Assembly: GCA_026196575.1 (NCBI GenBank)
Contig: JAPHSX010000048.1
Location: 1 to 60,772 of the forward strand
DNA length: 60,772 nucleotides
Reading direction: 5' to 3'
DNA from: Gammaproteobacteria bacterium
GTDB taxonomy: Bacteria > Pseudomonadota > Gammaproteobacteria > Thiohalomonadales > Thiohalomonadaceae
Part shown: in pieces, positions 7,895 through 17,074 of the stretch
Layout: every line of letters starts with the position of its first letter
Position numbering within the stretch: the stretch's first letter is position 1
Position numbers and translations under genes: made by a program
The notes under the pieces: generated by a model
What the model saw: the letters and a program-made list of their open reading frames with translations, nothing else
Databases searched by the model: none
What the model was told of the DNA's origin: nothing

Positions 7895-9349
7895 ATGAAC
7901 GACGCGTTGGCAAAATGGGCGAGGAAGCTGCAGCAACAGCCACTGCCCGCCCTCACGGCCAACTACGAGTTGTTACAACAACTCTCCGGCAGTGAGCACG
8001 CCGACATGGGGCGCCTTGCCACGATTATCGAATCCGACCCCGGCCTCAGCGTCATGCTGTTGCGCCATATCAACCAGCTGCGCCACAAACACCTGCGCAG
8101 CGAGATCACCACCCCGCGCCACGCCCTGATGATGCTCGGCCTGCAGCAGCTGCGCCTGTTGCTGCCGCAGATCAGCCTCGCCGAGGCGCTGCCCCGGGAG
8201 AGCCAGCTGCGCCTGCGCGGCCAGTTCAGCCAGGCCTTCCACGCCGCCTACCAGGCGCGCGACTGGGGGCGCCTGCGCCGCGACCTCAACGTGGACGAGC
8301 TCTATACCGCCGCCCTGCTGAGCAATCTCGGCGAGATGCTGCTCAACCTTTATGCCGCCACGGAGGTCGAGAAGGTCTACGCGCTAATGCAGCAAAAGGA
8401 GATGGAGCCGCAGGAGGCGCAATATGTGGTCTTTGGCTTCAGCTTCGCTCAACTGACACTGGAACTCGCCCGTGCCTGGCACCTGCCCAACCTGCTCTGT
8501 GACAGCATGCAGGCGGAGAACGCCTCACACAACCGCGTTCTCAGTGTCATGCTGGCGACACAGCTGGCACGCTGCGCACGTCAGGGGTGGTACAGCAAGA
8601 CACTCAACAGACTGATTGACGATATTGCCGAGCTTATGCTCAGCGACCCCGGCGCCACCGCCACGCTGCTCCATCGCAATGCGGTCGAGGCGGCGCATGA
8701 ATCGGCGCTCTACGGTGTCGCCCACCCCGCCGCCCTGCTGCTACTGCCCGCAACGCCACCAGAGGAGCTGCCAACCGTCGCGGAGCAGAGCAGCAATGTC
8801 GCGCCCACCGCCACGGAGGAGAGCGACTTCTGCCTCACCCCGCAACGGCGCGTACTGGCGCAGGTGCTGCGCACCCTCAACAACCCTGACCGCACCCTGC
8901 CCCTGAAGGAGGTGCTGCGGCTGACACTTGAGGGAATGCACGATGGCCTCGGACTTAACCGCACCGTCTTCGCCGGTCTCACCCCCAACAGGGATCAGCT
9001 GCGCGCCGGCTACATGCTGGGTGGTGACAACGACCCCGGCTTCAAGCGCTTCGCCATCGATCTCAACGGCCACAACCTGTTTGTGCGGCTGCTGGAAAAG
9101 CCACAATCACTGTGGCTGGACGACAACAACCGCAAAAAACTCTTCCCGCTCATCCCCATCAATTTTCACAAACTGATTAATAATGACAGCTTTTTCGTGA
9201 TGTCACTTTTTGTGCGCAACCGACCGGTTGGCCTCTTCTACGCCGACCGCCATAGCCGCAACTGTCGCCTGGATGAGGAGAGTTACAAGCGGTTTAAACA
9301 GCTGGTGACGATGGCCTCGCATCACCTGGCGGCACGGCAAAGTTCATAA
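7895..9349 (+). CDS. HDOD domain protein with C-terminal GAF-like region
   Basis: HDOD domains are HD-fold relatives that usually lack catalytic residues and act in regulation (cell cycle, motility, c-di-GMP networks). The 484-residue product has an N-terminal HDOD domain (about 15-210; SDPGLSVMLLRHINQLRH, LLSNLGEMLLNLY) and a C-terminal region (about 305-480) that resembles a GAF fold, with a typical FVMSLFVRNRPVGLFYADR stretch. The ATG at 7895 follows GAGGAGGAGAG at good spacing; a GTG directly before it (7892) is in frame but too near the ribosome site. It converges with the hybrid kinase gene with only 8 nt between stops. Confidence 0.85.
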   Translation: MNDALAKWARKLQQQPLPALTANYELLQQLSGSEHADMGRLATIIESDPGLSVMLLRHINQLRHKHLRSEITTPRHALMMLGLQQLRLLLPQISLAEALPRESQLRLRGQFSQAFHAAYQARDWGRLRRDLNVDELYTAALLSNLGEMLLNLYAATEVEKVYALMQQKEMEPQEAQYVVFGFSFAQLTLELARAWHLPNLLCDSMQAENASHNRVLSVMLATQLARCARQGWYSKTLNRLIDDIAELMLSDPGATATLLHRNAVEAAHESALYGVAHPAALLLLPATPPEELPTVAEQSSNVAPTATEESDFCLTPQRRVLAQVLRTLNNPDRTLPLKEVLRLTLEGMHDGLGLNRTVFAGLTPNRDQLRAGYMLGGDNDPGFKRFAIDLNGHNLFVRLLEKPQSLWLDDNNRKKLFPLIPINFHKLINNDSFFVMSLFVRNRPVGLFYADRHSRNCRLDEESYKRFKQLVTMASHHLAARQSS

Positions 9350-9357
9350 CAGTTGCG

Positions 9358-11688
9358 TCACACGCCGTGGGAGGCGAAAGATCCCTTAAAGCGCTGCAAC
9401 TCCTCCAACACCCCGGCCACACCGGCATCGATGCGGGCCAGCGGCAGCGGCTCCTGCCTCAATGCCTCCATCACCCGCCGTGTCGCGCCATGCAGTGCCA
9501 CCGCACCAACAATACCGGCGGAACCCGCCAGCTTGTGCACCGCATCGTAGAGGGTGGCAGGGTCGGCGTCGCGCTGACCCTCGCGAATGGCCGCCACACT
9601 TTCGTCCAGCAGTTCCAGAAACTTCTCCCGCAGCATCTGCACCATCGCCTCATCCCCGCCCGCCGCGGCCAGTGCCGCCGCGTGACTGTAGGTCACCTCC
9701 TCCGCCGATGACTCGACTGGCGACTCTGCGGGTGATTCTACTGGCGGTACCGGCGTCTCGTTGCAGCAACCATCAAGAGAACGGGCAATCACCGCATAGA
9801 GCTGATCGGGTTTGTAGGGCTTGGTGAGCAGCTCGTTCATCCCCGCCGCCAGCACCTGCTGGCGGATCTCAGGGAGGGCGTGGGCGGTAACGGCGATAAT
9901 GGGCAGCGTCCTCTGCGCACCTTGCGACTGGCGCAGCTGGCGCGTCACATCCAGTCCGCTCATGCCCGGCATCTCCAGATCCATCAGCACCAGGTCAAAG
10001 GGTTGCCGCTCCAGCTGTTGCAGTGCCTCGGCACCACTCTGCGCTGTCACCACCGCCACCCCCTCTTGTCTCAACAGGGTAGAGGCCACAGTGAGGTTGA
10101 GGGCGTTGTCATCGACCACCAGAATGGCAAGACCGGCAAGATCGATCAGCCCACTCCCCCGCACGGGGGCCAACCCGGCGATTCTCGCGCAACAGTCGCT
10201 CTCCGCCTCCGCCTCATCCAGGGGCGGCCCGTCCGCCACCTGTAGCGGCACCTCGACGGTAAAGGTCGAGCCCTCACCGGGGCTGCTGACCAGCGAGAGC
10301 TTCCCACCCATCATCACTATCAGCCGCTTGGTGATGACCAAACCCAGCCCGGTACCGCCATAGTGCCGGGTGATGGTTCCGTCCCCCTGCTGGAAGGGTT
10401 GGAACAGCACCGCCTGCTGCTCGGCACTGATACCGATACCGGTGTCACGCACGACCATGCGCAGCGTGACAGACTCACCCCGCGACGGGGCGCACTCAAG
10501 AGACAACACGACCCGCCCACAGGCGGTGAACTTGATGGCGTTGCCCAGCAGATTGATGAGGATCTGACGCAACCTCAGTGGATCGCCCCGCAACAACGGA
10601 GGGAGATCGGCGGCAATGGCGGTCTCAAACGCCAGCCCCTTCTCCGCCACCGCCGGTTCGAACAGCACCCGTACCTCATCCACCAGCCGCTGCAGGCGAA
10701 AGTTTGACTGTTGCAGCCTGAGTTTGCCCGCCTCCATCTTCGAGAAGTCGAGGATGTCATCGATAATGGCGAGCAGGTTCTCGGCCGAGTCGCTGATGTT
10801 GCGCACATAGCCCTGCTGCTCGGCATTCAGTTCGCTTCTCTTCAGCAGACAACTAAAGCCCATCACGCCGTTCATCGGGGTGCGGATCTCATGACTCATG
10901 GTGGCGAGAAAATCACTCTTCGCCTGACTGGCCACCTCAGCCTGCGCCCTGGCCGCTTCGAGCTCACGGGTGCGCTCCGCCACCAGCGCCTCCAGATGCT
11001 GACGATAGTGGAGCAGCTCGCGGCCATACCCCTGTAACTGATCCAGCATGCCGTTGAAACCATCCACCAGCTTGCCCAGCTCGTCATTGCTGACCCGCGT
11101 GGCACGACAACCGAAATCCCGCCTGGCGGCCACCTCGTTCATGGTCTTGAGCAGACGCTCCACCGGCACCGATACCACGCGATGCAGACGGCTGGAGAGC
11201 AGCAGAGCCACCAGCATCGCGACCGCAAAGAGTCCCAGTCCCAGCATGGATTGGCGCCACAGAATATCCCGCGCCCGGCTCATATCCGCGACAATATGGA
11301 AGTGGCCCAGCAACTCCCCGTTGTAGACAATCGGCTCCTCGACCGCCAGCGGGCCAAACAGCCCCGCCTCCGGTGCCCGCCCGGGCGCACGGTATTCGGC
11401 GATAAGTTCATGCCGGGTGTTGTGGATCGCCGCCTGCAGTATGTCGCGTTGCGAGGCGAGGGAGGCGACGATCTCCTGCGCGGCGGCGCGATCCTGAAAG
11501 AGCAGCGCGGCACTGCTGTTGACTCCCAGCACCGTCGCCAGCGCTCGCAACCGGCTGTTCGCCTCATCACGCGCCGATCCCATCTCGACGGCGATAAAGG
11601 CAGAGAGGCTCAGCAGCAGCACGACGGCGGCGGTGAGCAGGATAATCACCTCAAGTTTCTGTTTAATGGAGGCGTTGGCAAGGATCAT
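9358..11688 (-). CDS. Hybrid sensor histidine kinase (CHASE8-like/HAMP/HisKA/HATPase/REC/Hpt)
   Basis: A 776-residue membrane phosphorelay kinase. In order: helix 1 (about 14-36), a periplasmic region (37-147) with [17 protein letters not shown] typical of the CHASE8 sensor of YfiN-type proteins, helix 2 (148-167), HAMP (about 168-220), coiled coil, HisKA with H266 ([12 protein letters not shown]), HATPase with N383 and DTGIGI (415-420), a receiver with phospho-acceptor D570 ([12 protein letters not shown]), a Pro/Glu/Ser linker, and an Hpt domain with H718 (VHKLAGSAG). The ATG overlaps the yfiR-like stop (ATGA), which fixes the start although the frame is open upstream. YfiR controls CHASE8-containing YfiN in Pseudomonas, so the preceding gene product is the likely periplasmic modulator. 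No DNA-binding response regulator is adjacent. Confidence 0.92.
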   Translation of the reverse strand: MILANASIKQKLEVIILLTAAVVLLLSLSAFIAVEMGSARDEANSRLRALATVLGVNSSAALLFQDRAAAQEIVASLASQRDILQAAIHNTRHELIAEYRAPGRAPEAGLFGPLAVEEPIVYNGELLGHFHIVADMSRARDILWRQSMLGLGLFAVAMLVALLLSSRLHRVVSVPVERLLKTMNEVAARRDFGCRATRVSNDELGKLVDGFNGMLDQLQGYGRELLHYRQHLEALVAERTRELEAARAQAEVASQAKSDFLATMSHEIRTPMNGVMGFSCLLKRSELNAEQQGYVRNISDSAENLLAIIDDILDFSKMEAGKLRLQQSNFRLQRLVDEVRVLFEPAVAEKGLAFETAIAADLPPLLRGDPLRLRQILINLLGNAIKFTACGRVVLSLECAPSRGESVTLRMVVRDTGIGISAEQQAVLFQPFQQGDGTITRHYGGTGLGLVITKRLIVMMGGKLSLVSSPGEGSTFTVEVPLQVADGPPLDEAEAESDCCARIAGLAPVRGSGLIDLAGLAILVVDDNALNLTVASTLLRQEGVAVVTAQSGAEALQQLERQPFDLVLMDLEMPGMSGLDVTRQLRQSQGAQRTLPIIAVTAHALPEIRQQVLAAGMNELLTKPYKPDQLYAVIARSLDGCCNETPVPPVESPAESPVESSAEEVTYSHAAALAAAGGDEAMVQMLREKFLELLDESVAAIREGQRDADPATLYDAVHKLAGSAGIVGAVALHGATRRVMEALRQEPLPLARIDAGVAGVLEELQRFKGSFASHGV

Positions 11689-12305
11689 GGTGCCGGCTGC
11701 TGTCCCAGTACCACGCCAAGACGCAGCAGGCGGGAGCTGAGCTCCAGTCCCGACTCGCGGGCCGTCCGCAGATTGATGATAAAGCGCACCCGTCCCTCCT
11801 CGCGAAAGAGCTCGATCACCCCACCGGCGGGCGCAAAGCCGGAGAGACAACTGACCGTCAGCACCGGCTCGCCACGCAGCGACTCCAGGATCTGCGCCTG
11901 GCGATGGCGCTCGGATTCCGCCACATAGAGGAGCTGACAACCGCTGCCATCGCCCCCCTCCTGCAACAACCGGATAGCGAGCGGCGCCCCACCCACCCGC
12001 TTGCCATCGAGCCGCTCCAGCTCGGCGACCAGTGCATCCGTACCGCTGATGCAGAGGGTCAGCGGCGACTCCTCCTGCACGGCTCGCGGCCAGCGGGTGA
12101 ATTTGGCAAAGTTGTAGATAAAGGCGGCCTTGAGCAGCCGCTCCTCCTGATCCTGGATCGCAGACTGGGCCGCCGCGGGGGTGGCGGCAACAGCCGACAA
12201 CCAGAGGGCGATGGCGAAGAGCCAGCCGCCCGTCGACCGGCCGAACCGTCCCCTGACGCCCTGTGTCGGGTAGCCGTCAGAAGAAAAAAGGGGGTGATCC
12301 ATCAC
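11685..12305 (-). CDS. YfiR family periplasmic protein (DUF4154)
   Basis: In Pseudomonas aeruginosa YfiR is a periplasmic repressor of the diguanylate cyclase YfiN and responds to envelope redox stress. This 206-residue protein has a signal peptide (hydrophobic core about 28-46, ending ATPAAAQS) and the DUF4154 signature [17 protein letters not shown] (about 57-73), then cysteines near 84, 121 and 151 and the terminal block [20 protein letters not shown]. Start is GTG at 12305 or the following ATG at 12302. The last 4 nt overlap the hybrid kinase start. It sits between a TonB-dependent receptor and the kinase. Confidence 0.88.
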   Translation of the reverse strand: MMDHPLFSSDGYPTQGVRGRFGRSTGGWLFAIALWLSAVAATPAAAQSAIQDQEERLLKAAFIYNFAKFTRWPRAVQEESPLTLCISGTDALVAELERLDGKRVGGAPLAIRLLQEGGDGSGCQLLYVAESERHRQAQILESLRGEPVLTVSCLSGFAPAGGVIELFREEGRVRFIINLRTARESGLELSSRLLRLGVVLGQQPAP

Positions 12306-12317
12306 GAGGCCACGCCC

Positions 12318-12383
12318 TCAGAGGTCCTGCGCCGTAAAGGGATAATCCGGCGCCAACACCCTTTCATCACTCAATTCATCCAT
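12318..12383 (-). CDS. Possible 21-residue leader peptide between receptor and yfiR-like gene
   Basis: A 22-codon frame runs from an ATG at 12383 to TGA at 12318-12320, encoding MDELSDERVLAPDYPFTAQDL. It is preceded by GAAGGGAGTCCCACT, a good ribosome site at about 8 nt spacing, while the following yfiR-like gene has a poor one. It ends 12 nt above that gene, so its translation could help initiate the next one. I recognise no family. It could be chance; the evidence is the ribosome site and position only. Confidence 0.25.
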   Translation of the reverse strand: MDELSDERVLAPDYPFTAQDL

Positions 12384-12428
12384 AGTGGGACTCCCTTCCG
12401 TGCGGCCATTTTCGATTTTTTCCGTTGT

Positions 12429-14453
12429 TTAAAATTGATAGCGCAACTCGGCGTAAAGGGTGCGCCCGGGCAGCGGCAGATCATACGGTAGCGAGGTGCC
12501 GGTGCTGGCCGTCGCCGCAACATCGAACAGATTGCGTACCGAGGCGGCAAGCTCCCAGCGGTGCGCGGCGTAGCGCAGCGTGGTGTCGGTCAACAGATAG
12601 TCACTGGCAGCGGGGCGCGTATCGGTGAGCGCCCGCTCCCGCTCGCCCACCCAGTTACCCTGCAGGTTCCAGTTCCAGCCGGGCCGGAACCCCCAGTCCA
12701 GACGCACATAGGCATCCCGATCCGCCTCATCCAGGGTGCGGTAGCTGCTCTCATCCTGCTCGCGCAGGGTCACGTTACCCGACACCCTGAGGTTTCGCGC
12801 CGCCTGCCACTGCGCCTCCAGCTCGATACCGCGAATGGCGTGATCGCCACTGTTCACATACTGCCCGGTCACGACATCGCGCTTTATCAACCCACTCTGC
12901 CGGAAGTGGAACAGATTCATGTTCAGCTGCAGCTTGCGGGAGGCGGCATAGACAAACGCCAGCTCCACCGTCTGTGAGCGCTCCGGTTCAAGATCCGCGT
13001 TGGGCTGGGCATAGGAGGTGCTGGCATAGAGTTCCTGATAGGAGGGGGCGCGAAAGGCCTGGCCATACATCAGTTTGCTGGTGAGCCGCGCCGAGTTCTG
13101 CCACACCAGCGCCAGACGCGGATTGAGGGTGTCTCCAAAATCGCAGTAGTGGTCGTAGCGCGCCCCGGCCGTCAGCTCCAGCGTTTCGGCGAGCGACCAG
13201 ACATCCTGCAGATAGAGGTGTTGAATGGTGCGGGCATTTTCCGGGGCGAAGGCCGCTGCCGTGTCAGAAAGCTCGACAAGCTGCGTGGGATTGTCCGGAT
13301 CGGTCCGCCACTGCTCAACCGAATAGAGATCCTGCTGCGTCACCCCCGCGCCGAGACGAATCGCATGACGCGGCAGGCCGGAGTAAAGGCCGCTCACCTC
13401 AAGGGCGAGCCGGTTCTCGGCCGAGCGCATCCGGTTGATCACCCCGTCGGGGTAGGTGACACTGCCATCATCGTAACCCGGTGGCCGCTCCTGAAAGCCC
13501 TCCCCCGAGGTGTAGTCGAGGTGGTGGTAACGCAACTCGGCATTCACCCCCCAATCTCGGCCGAAGCGCTCATTGTCATAGAGCAGATCGACGTTGTAGC
13601 GGCGATCGCTGGCGCGGGTCAGCGGGTCCAGCACCCCACCACCGGTCAGCCCCACCTCCAGCTCGCTGTGGCGCACATAGTCGGCCAGCAGCCGCCAGTC
13701 ATCCTTGGCCAGCGAAAGGCGCAGATCCTCGCTGCGCCAGCCGTAACCGGCGCTGGCGGGCGCCAGCGAGCTCGCCGGGTCATCCGCCGTCTGCCGATCG
13801 GCAACAATATAGGGGTCGTGGCCATCGCTACTGGAGAGCTCCGCCGTAAAACCGACCTCGTAACCGCGCCAACTGCCGCCATGCTGCGCCCAGGCGGTGT
13901 TGCTGTTAAAGCTGCCGACACGCCCTCCTACCTCGGAGCCCTCGATCCGGCCCGCGGTCTTGGTGATGACGTTGATCACCCCGGCCGAGGCGTCGGCACC
14001 ATACATGGCGGAGCCGGGGCCGCGAATGATCTCGACCCGCTCGACCACGCTCACCGGCAGCCCCTTCCAGAAGATACCAAAGCCCCACATCAGGTCACGC
14101 ATCGGCACGCCGTTCACCATCGCCAGGGTCTGCGTGGCGTTGGCGCCGCGGAACTGGGGCAGCGGGCGGAAGGCGAACTGGTTGGCCCTGACATGCAGCC
14201 CCGGCACCCCCTCCAGCATCTCCATCAGGTTGGTGGCGCCGGTCGCCTTGATCTCATCCGCCGTGATGATCGACACCACCGCCGGTGCCTCGGTAAGGGT
14301 TTGTCGCGCGTGGGTGGAGATGGTGATCTCCTGCGCCATCAACTCCTCCAGACTGAGCGAGAGAAAATGGTTCAGACGGTCACCCTCGGCCGCACGGGCC
14401 GGAGAGAGCGCACAGAGCACCAACAGAAATGGCAGGTGGTGACGACCTCTCAT
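12429..14453 (-). CDS. TonB-dependent outer-membrane receptor
   Basis: A 22-strand outer-membrane barrel with an N-terminal plug that takes up or senses a ligand using TonB energy. The 674-residue product has a signal peptide (about 1-22), a possible TonB box around EITIST (42-47), a plug with APAVVSIITADEIKATGA and PQFRGANATQTLAMVNGVP (about 55-165), and ends in an aromatic residue in YAELRYQF, as outer-membrane barrels do. The plug most resembles the colicin-I/vitamin-B12 type subgroup, but the substrate cannot be told. The neighbours (YfiR-like and hybrid kinase genes) suggest a sensory rather than purely nutritional role. It lies 45 nt behind the TraB/GumN gene; there is no room for a riboswitch. 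Confidence 0.92.
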   Translation of the reverse strand: MRGRHHLPFLLVLCALSPARAAEGDRLNHFLSLSLEELMAQEITISTHARQTLTEAPAVVSIITADEIKATGATNLMEMLEGVPGLHVRANQFAFRPLPQFRGANATQTLAMVNGVPMRDLMWGFGIFWKGLPVSVVERVEIIRGPGSAMYGADASAGVINVITKTAGRIEGSEVGGRVGSFNSNTAWAQHGGSWRGYEVGFTAELSSSDGHDPYIVADRQTADDPASSLAPASAGYGWRSEDLRLSLAKDDWRLLADYVRHSELEVGLTGGGVLDPLTRASDRRYNVDLLYDNERFGRDWGVNAELRYHHLDYTSGEGFQERPPGYDDGSVTYPDGVINRMRSAENRLALEVSGLYSGLPRHAIRLGAGVTQQDLYSVEQWRTDPDNPTQLVELSDTAAAFAPENARTIQHLYLQDVWSLAETLELTAGARYDHYCDFGDTLNPRLALVWQNSARLTSKLMYGQAFRAPSYQELYASTSYAQPNADLEPERSQTVELAFVYAASRKLQLNMNLFHFRQSGLIKRDVVTGQYVNSGDHAIRGIELEAQWQAARNLRVSGNVTLREQDESSYRTLDEADRDAYVRLDWGFRPGWNWNLQGNWVGERERALTDTRPAASDYLLTDTTLRYAAHRWELAASVRNLFDVAATASTGTSLPYDLPLPGRTLYAELRYQF

Positions 14454-14498
14454 ATCACCCCGCCATGTTGGTCGGGAAAGGGGCGGACAGGCACACCC

Positions 14499-15365
14499 TT
14501 AATCCACCGGTTGCAGCTGATAGCCGCGCTGGCGCAGCAGGGCGATCACCCCATCATCACCCGGCAGGTGCAACGCGCCGATGGCGATAAAGAGTCCCGG
14601 CTGGGTCAGCAGCGGCTCCATGCGCTCCGCCATGCGCCGGTTACGCTGTGTCAGCAGGCGGGCCTTCAGCCTTTGCTGCAGGACCGGGTCGTCGCTCATC
14701 GGATTCTCCTCACCAAGCTGCATCAGCAGGTCAAGATCGCCGGCCAGATAGGCCTCGGTCATCTGCTCAAACAGCGCCGGATAGTGCTGGTAGCTGGCAA
14801 GCACATTACGCAACATCAGCCGCTGCTCCTCAAGGGTAAAGGCGGTGAAGATGGCAAGCTGCTCGTTGACGCTCTCCAGCGGCTTGCGCTTTTTGCCCTG
14901 TGCCACGGCCCGCTGGTAGAGCAGTTTGTCGAGATACTGCCCGCTGCGCTGCGCGGGCAGACTGAGGGTGAGCGCCGTGGCCCAGAGCTGCAGCCGCTCG
15001 CTCGCCTCTGGCGGCACGCCGCGTGTGCGCATCGCCTCTTTTACCTCGGCGGCCATCGCCTCACCCACCAACTGCGTGAGCGAACTCTGTGCCGGCAAGC
15101 GCATCTGCACCGCGGCGGCCATCTCGTTGCGCTCGTCCAGCAACACCTCCAGCACCAGGGTGTTGGCGGCGGCGAAGCGCTGCTCCACCTGCAGCGGCAG
15201 CCGGGTCACCCTGGGATCCTCACTGTGCATGGTGCCAAAGAGGTAGCCTTCGGCACCCTTGCCGCTGATCTGCCACAACCGCCCCTGCTCGCCGGCCACC
15301 GCCGCCGAAACCAGCAGTGACCAGAGCAGTAACAGCTTTACCACCATCGAACTACAGACCTTCAT
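14499..15365 (-). CDS. TraB/GumN family protein
   Basis: TraB/GumN (Tiki-like) proteins are putative metal-dependent proteases of the periplasm. The 288-residue product has a signal peptide (about 1-24, hydrophobic VVKLLLLWSLLVSAAVA) and the two diagnostic GxxH motifs: LFGTMHSED near residue 44 and AIGALHLPGDDGV near 265-277. The C-terminal LLRQRGYQLQPV is also typical. It is the first gene of the minus-strand run that continues with the TonB receptor. The link of this protein to the receptor is positional only. Confidence 0.9.
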   Translation of the reverse strand: MKVCSSMVVKLLLLWSLLVSAAVAGEQGRLWQISGKGAEGYLFGTMHSEDPRVTRLPLQVEQRFAAANTLVLEVLLDERNEMAAAVQMRLPAQSSLTQLVGEAMAAEVKEAMRTRGVPPEASERLQLWATALTLSLPAQRSGQYLDKLLYQRAVAQGKKRKPLESVNEQLAIFTAFTLEEQRLMLRNVLASYQHYPALFEQMTEAYLAGDLDLLMQLGEENPMSDDPVLQQRLKARLLTQRNRRMAERMEPLLTQPGLFIAIGALHLPGDDGVIALLRQRGYQLQPVD

Positions 15366-15414
15366 TACCCACTCCCCTTAGATCATTCAGCGCCAATCCG
15401 GTAAGCTGCGCCCC

Positions 15415-16044
15415 ATGTCAGAAACAAATCAAAGTAAAATTGCACAACGCTTTCGCGGTTTCCTGCCGGTGGTGGTCGATGTGGAGACCGGCGGCTTCAA
15501 CGCCCAGACCGACGCCCTGCTGGAGATCGCCGCCGTGACCCTGCGCATGGACGAGGATGGTCGCCTGCGCCGCAGCCAGACCGTCTCCTGCCATGTCGAG
15601 CCCTTTCCCGGCGCCAACCTGGAGAAGCGCGCCCTAGAGTTCACCGGCATCGACCCCTTCAACCCCTTTCGCATGGCAAAAAGGGAGGCGGAGGCGCTGG
15701 AGCACATTTTTGCCCCCATCCGCGAGGAAGTAAAGGCTCAAGGTTGCACCCGTGCCATTCTGGTGGGGCACAACCCCTTCTTCGACCTGGGATTTCTGAA
15801 TGCCGCAGTGGCACGCACCGGCAACAAGAAGAGCCCCTTCCACAGCTTCAGCAGCTTCGATACCGCCACCCTCGGTGGCCTCGCCTACGGCCAGACGGTG
15901 CTGGCCAAGGCGTGCGCCGCGGCGGGCATCGAGTTTGACGGCGGACAGGCCCACTCGGCCATCTACGACACCGAACGCACCGCCGATCTCTTCTGTACCA
16001 TCGTCAACCGCTGGCGCGAGCTGGGCGGCTGTCCGTTGCTCTAA
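15415..16044 (+). CDS. rnt: Ribonuclease T
   Basis: RNase T trims 3' ends of tRNA and other stable RNAs as a DEDDh exonuclease dimer. The 209-residue protein shows D22 and E24 (VDVETGGFN), the middle aspartate in [15 protein letters not shown], and the final His/Asp pair in [16 protein letters not shown]. The basic residues near the N-terminus and the [12 protein letters not shown] block match enteric RNase T. Length is close to that of the E. coli enzyme. Its stop is only 5 nt from the stop of the convergent cytochrome gene. Confidence 0.95.
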   Translation: MSETNQSKIAQRFRGFLPVVVDVETGGFNAQTDALLEIAAVTLRMDEDGRLRRSQTVSCHVEPFPGANLEKRALEFTGIDPFNPFRMAKREAEALEHIFAPIREEVKAQGCTRAILVGHNPFFDLGFLNAAVARTGNKKSPFHSFSSFDTATLGGLAYGQTVLAKACAAAGIEFDGGQAHSAIYDTERTADLFCTIVNRWRELGGCPLL

Positions 16045-16049
16045 TCCCC

Positions 16050-16604
16050 TCAATCCTCCCAGCGTCCAATCCCCGGTATGCGAATCTCACGCTCGGCGTA
16101 GGAGCCCTGCTCGGCACGGGTATGGCAGGCGATACAGTTGCTGAAGCTGCCAATCTGCTCGTGTTTAAGCAGCCGTGCCGGCACCTCATCATGCTTGCTG
16201 CGAAAATAGCGCACCTCGGTGATACGTAGCGGCGTGTCCCGTCCAATGGATTGCATAAACTTGGCCGAACGCCGCCCCGCAACGCGATCAGCGGCATTGG
16301 TCACCAGATAGGCCTCAATCGCCTGGCGATCGTCCGCCGCCAGCTCGGCGCTGTCCCCGAAGTGGTCGGCCAACCCGCCCATCAGCTGCCGCCATGAGCG
16401 GGCGGGGAGAAAGCCGGGCTGGAAGGCAAAGTGACAGCTGCCACACTCGCTCTGGTAGAGGGCAAACTCCACCGGCATTACATCCGGGGCGCGGCGACCA
16501 CCCCTCTTATCGTCATCATCATCGGCCAGCACCACACCGCCCAGCACGACCGTACCCAGCGCGATAGCGGCCAGGGCCAGCAGGGAAAACCGTAGCTTAT
16601 TCAT
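16050..16604 (-). CDS. Dihaem cytochrome c (DHC-like)
   Basis: A secreted 184-residue dihaem cytochrome. There is a signal segment (about 5-27), an acidic/basic spacer (DDDDDKRGGRR), and two haem sites CGSCH (C54, C57, H58) and CIACH (C157, C160, H161). The segment FQPGFLPARSWRQLMGGLADHF after the first haem and TPLRITEVRYFRSKHDEVP before the second match the dihaem cytochrome c family found next to SHP. An in-frame GTG lies at 16613, but the ATG at 16604 has GAGGTGAG at proper spacing. It is the last gene of a four-gene cytochrome set and probably passes electrons to SHP. Confidence 0.9.
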   Translation of the reverse strand: MNKLRFSLLALAAIALGTVVLGGVVLADDDDDKRGGRRAPDVMPVEFALYQSECGSCHFAFQPGFLPARSWRQLMGGLADHFGDSAELAADDRQAIEAYLVTNAADRVAGRRSAKFMQSIGRDTPLRITEVRYFRSKHDEVPARLLKHEQIGSFSNCIACHTRAEQGSYAEREIRIPGIGRWED

Positions 16605-16638
16605 CTCTCTCACCTCGTTCAGTCATTACAATCTGTCG

Positions 16639-17055
16639 TTACAGTTGACGCAGATAGCTGAGAAAGTCCCCCTTCTCCTGCGCCGTACACTCCCGCTCCA
16701 GGGTCCACTTGCAGTTACGCTTGAACCACTTCTCAATCTTTGCCGCATCGCCAAACCGCTCGGGGTTGATGGAGGGGGCCATCGGCTCGATCGGCTTGCC
16801 GGTCTTGGCGTGCTTGCCACTCACCCGCGCATTGTCGCCATGGCAACTGGTGCAACGGCGCCCCTTGCCATCCTCGGAGGCGGTAAACTCCCTGAACCAC
16901 ATCTCCTTGCCCCGTTCGGCGCTGAAGTTGGCGGCCCCTTCGGCCTGGTAGGCAGCCAGCCGCTCGTCGATGGTGTCGGCGCCCACCTGTGGGGCGACGA
17001 TAGCTGATAGCACCGCCAGGGCGGTGCCCGTTAGTATCCTGATCGCTCGTCTCAT
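16639..17055 (-). CDS. SHP-like cytochrome c (DUF1924)
   Basis: SHP is an oxygen- and nitric-oxide-binding class I-like cytochrome first studied in Rhodobacter sphaeroides; its physiological role is unsettled. The 138-residue product has a signal peptide (about 1-26), one haem motif CTSCH (C68, C71, H72) and the C-terminal segment FKRNCKWTLEREC. In that segment N114 is the probable distal haem ligand by analogy with the Asn ligand of SHP, and C115/C123 could form the neighbouring disulfide. The ATG at 17055 follows GAGGAGAG; the frame is open upstream but unsupported. Flanked by dihaem and b-type cytochrome genes, as in known SHP operons. Confidence 0.88.
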   Translation of the reverse strand: MRRAIRILTGTALAVLSAIVAPQVGADTIDERLAAYQAEGAANFSAERGKEMWFREFTASEDGKGRRCTSCHGDNARVSGKHAKTGKPIEPMAPSINPERFGDAAKIEKWFKRNCKWTLERECTAQEKGDFLSYLRQL

Positions 17056-17074
17056 TACTCTCTCCTCAACAAAA

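Noticed and set aside
14454-14498. Cobalamin or other riboswitch before the TonB-dependent receptor
   Set aside because: Only 45 nt separate it from the preceding gene, too short for such an element, and no conserved box is seen.
13149-15320. A 723-codon plus-strand frame across the TonB receptor and TraB/GumN genes
   Set aside because: Antisense to two clear genes, rich in His/Gln/Arg as expected from a mirrored GC-rich coding strand.
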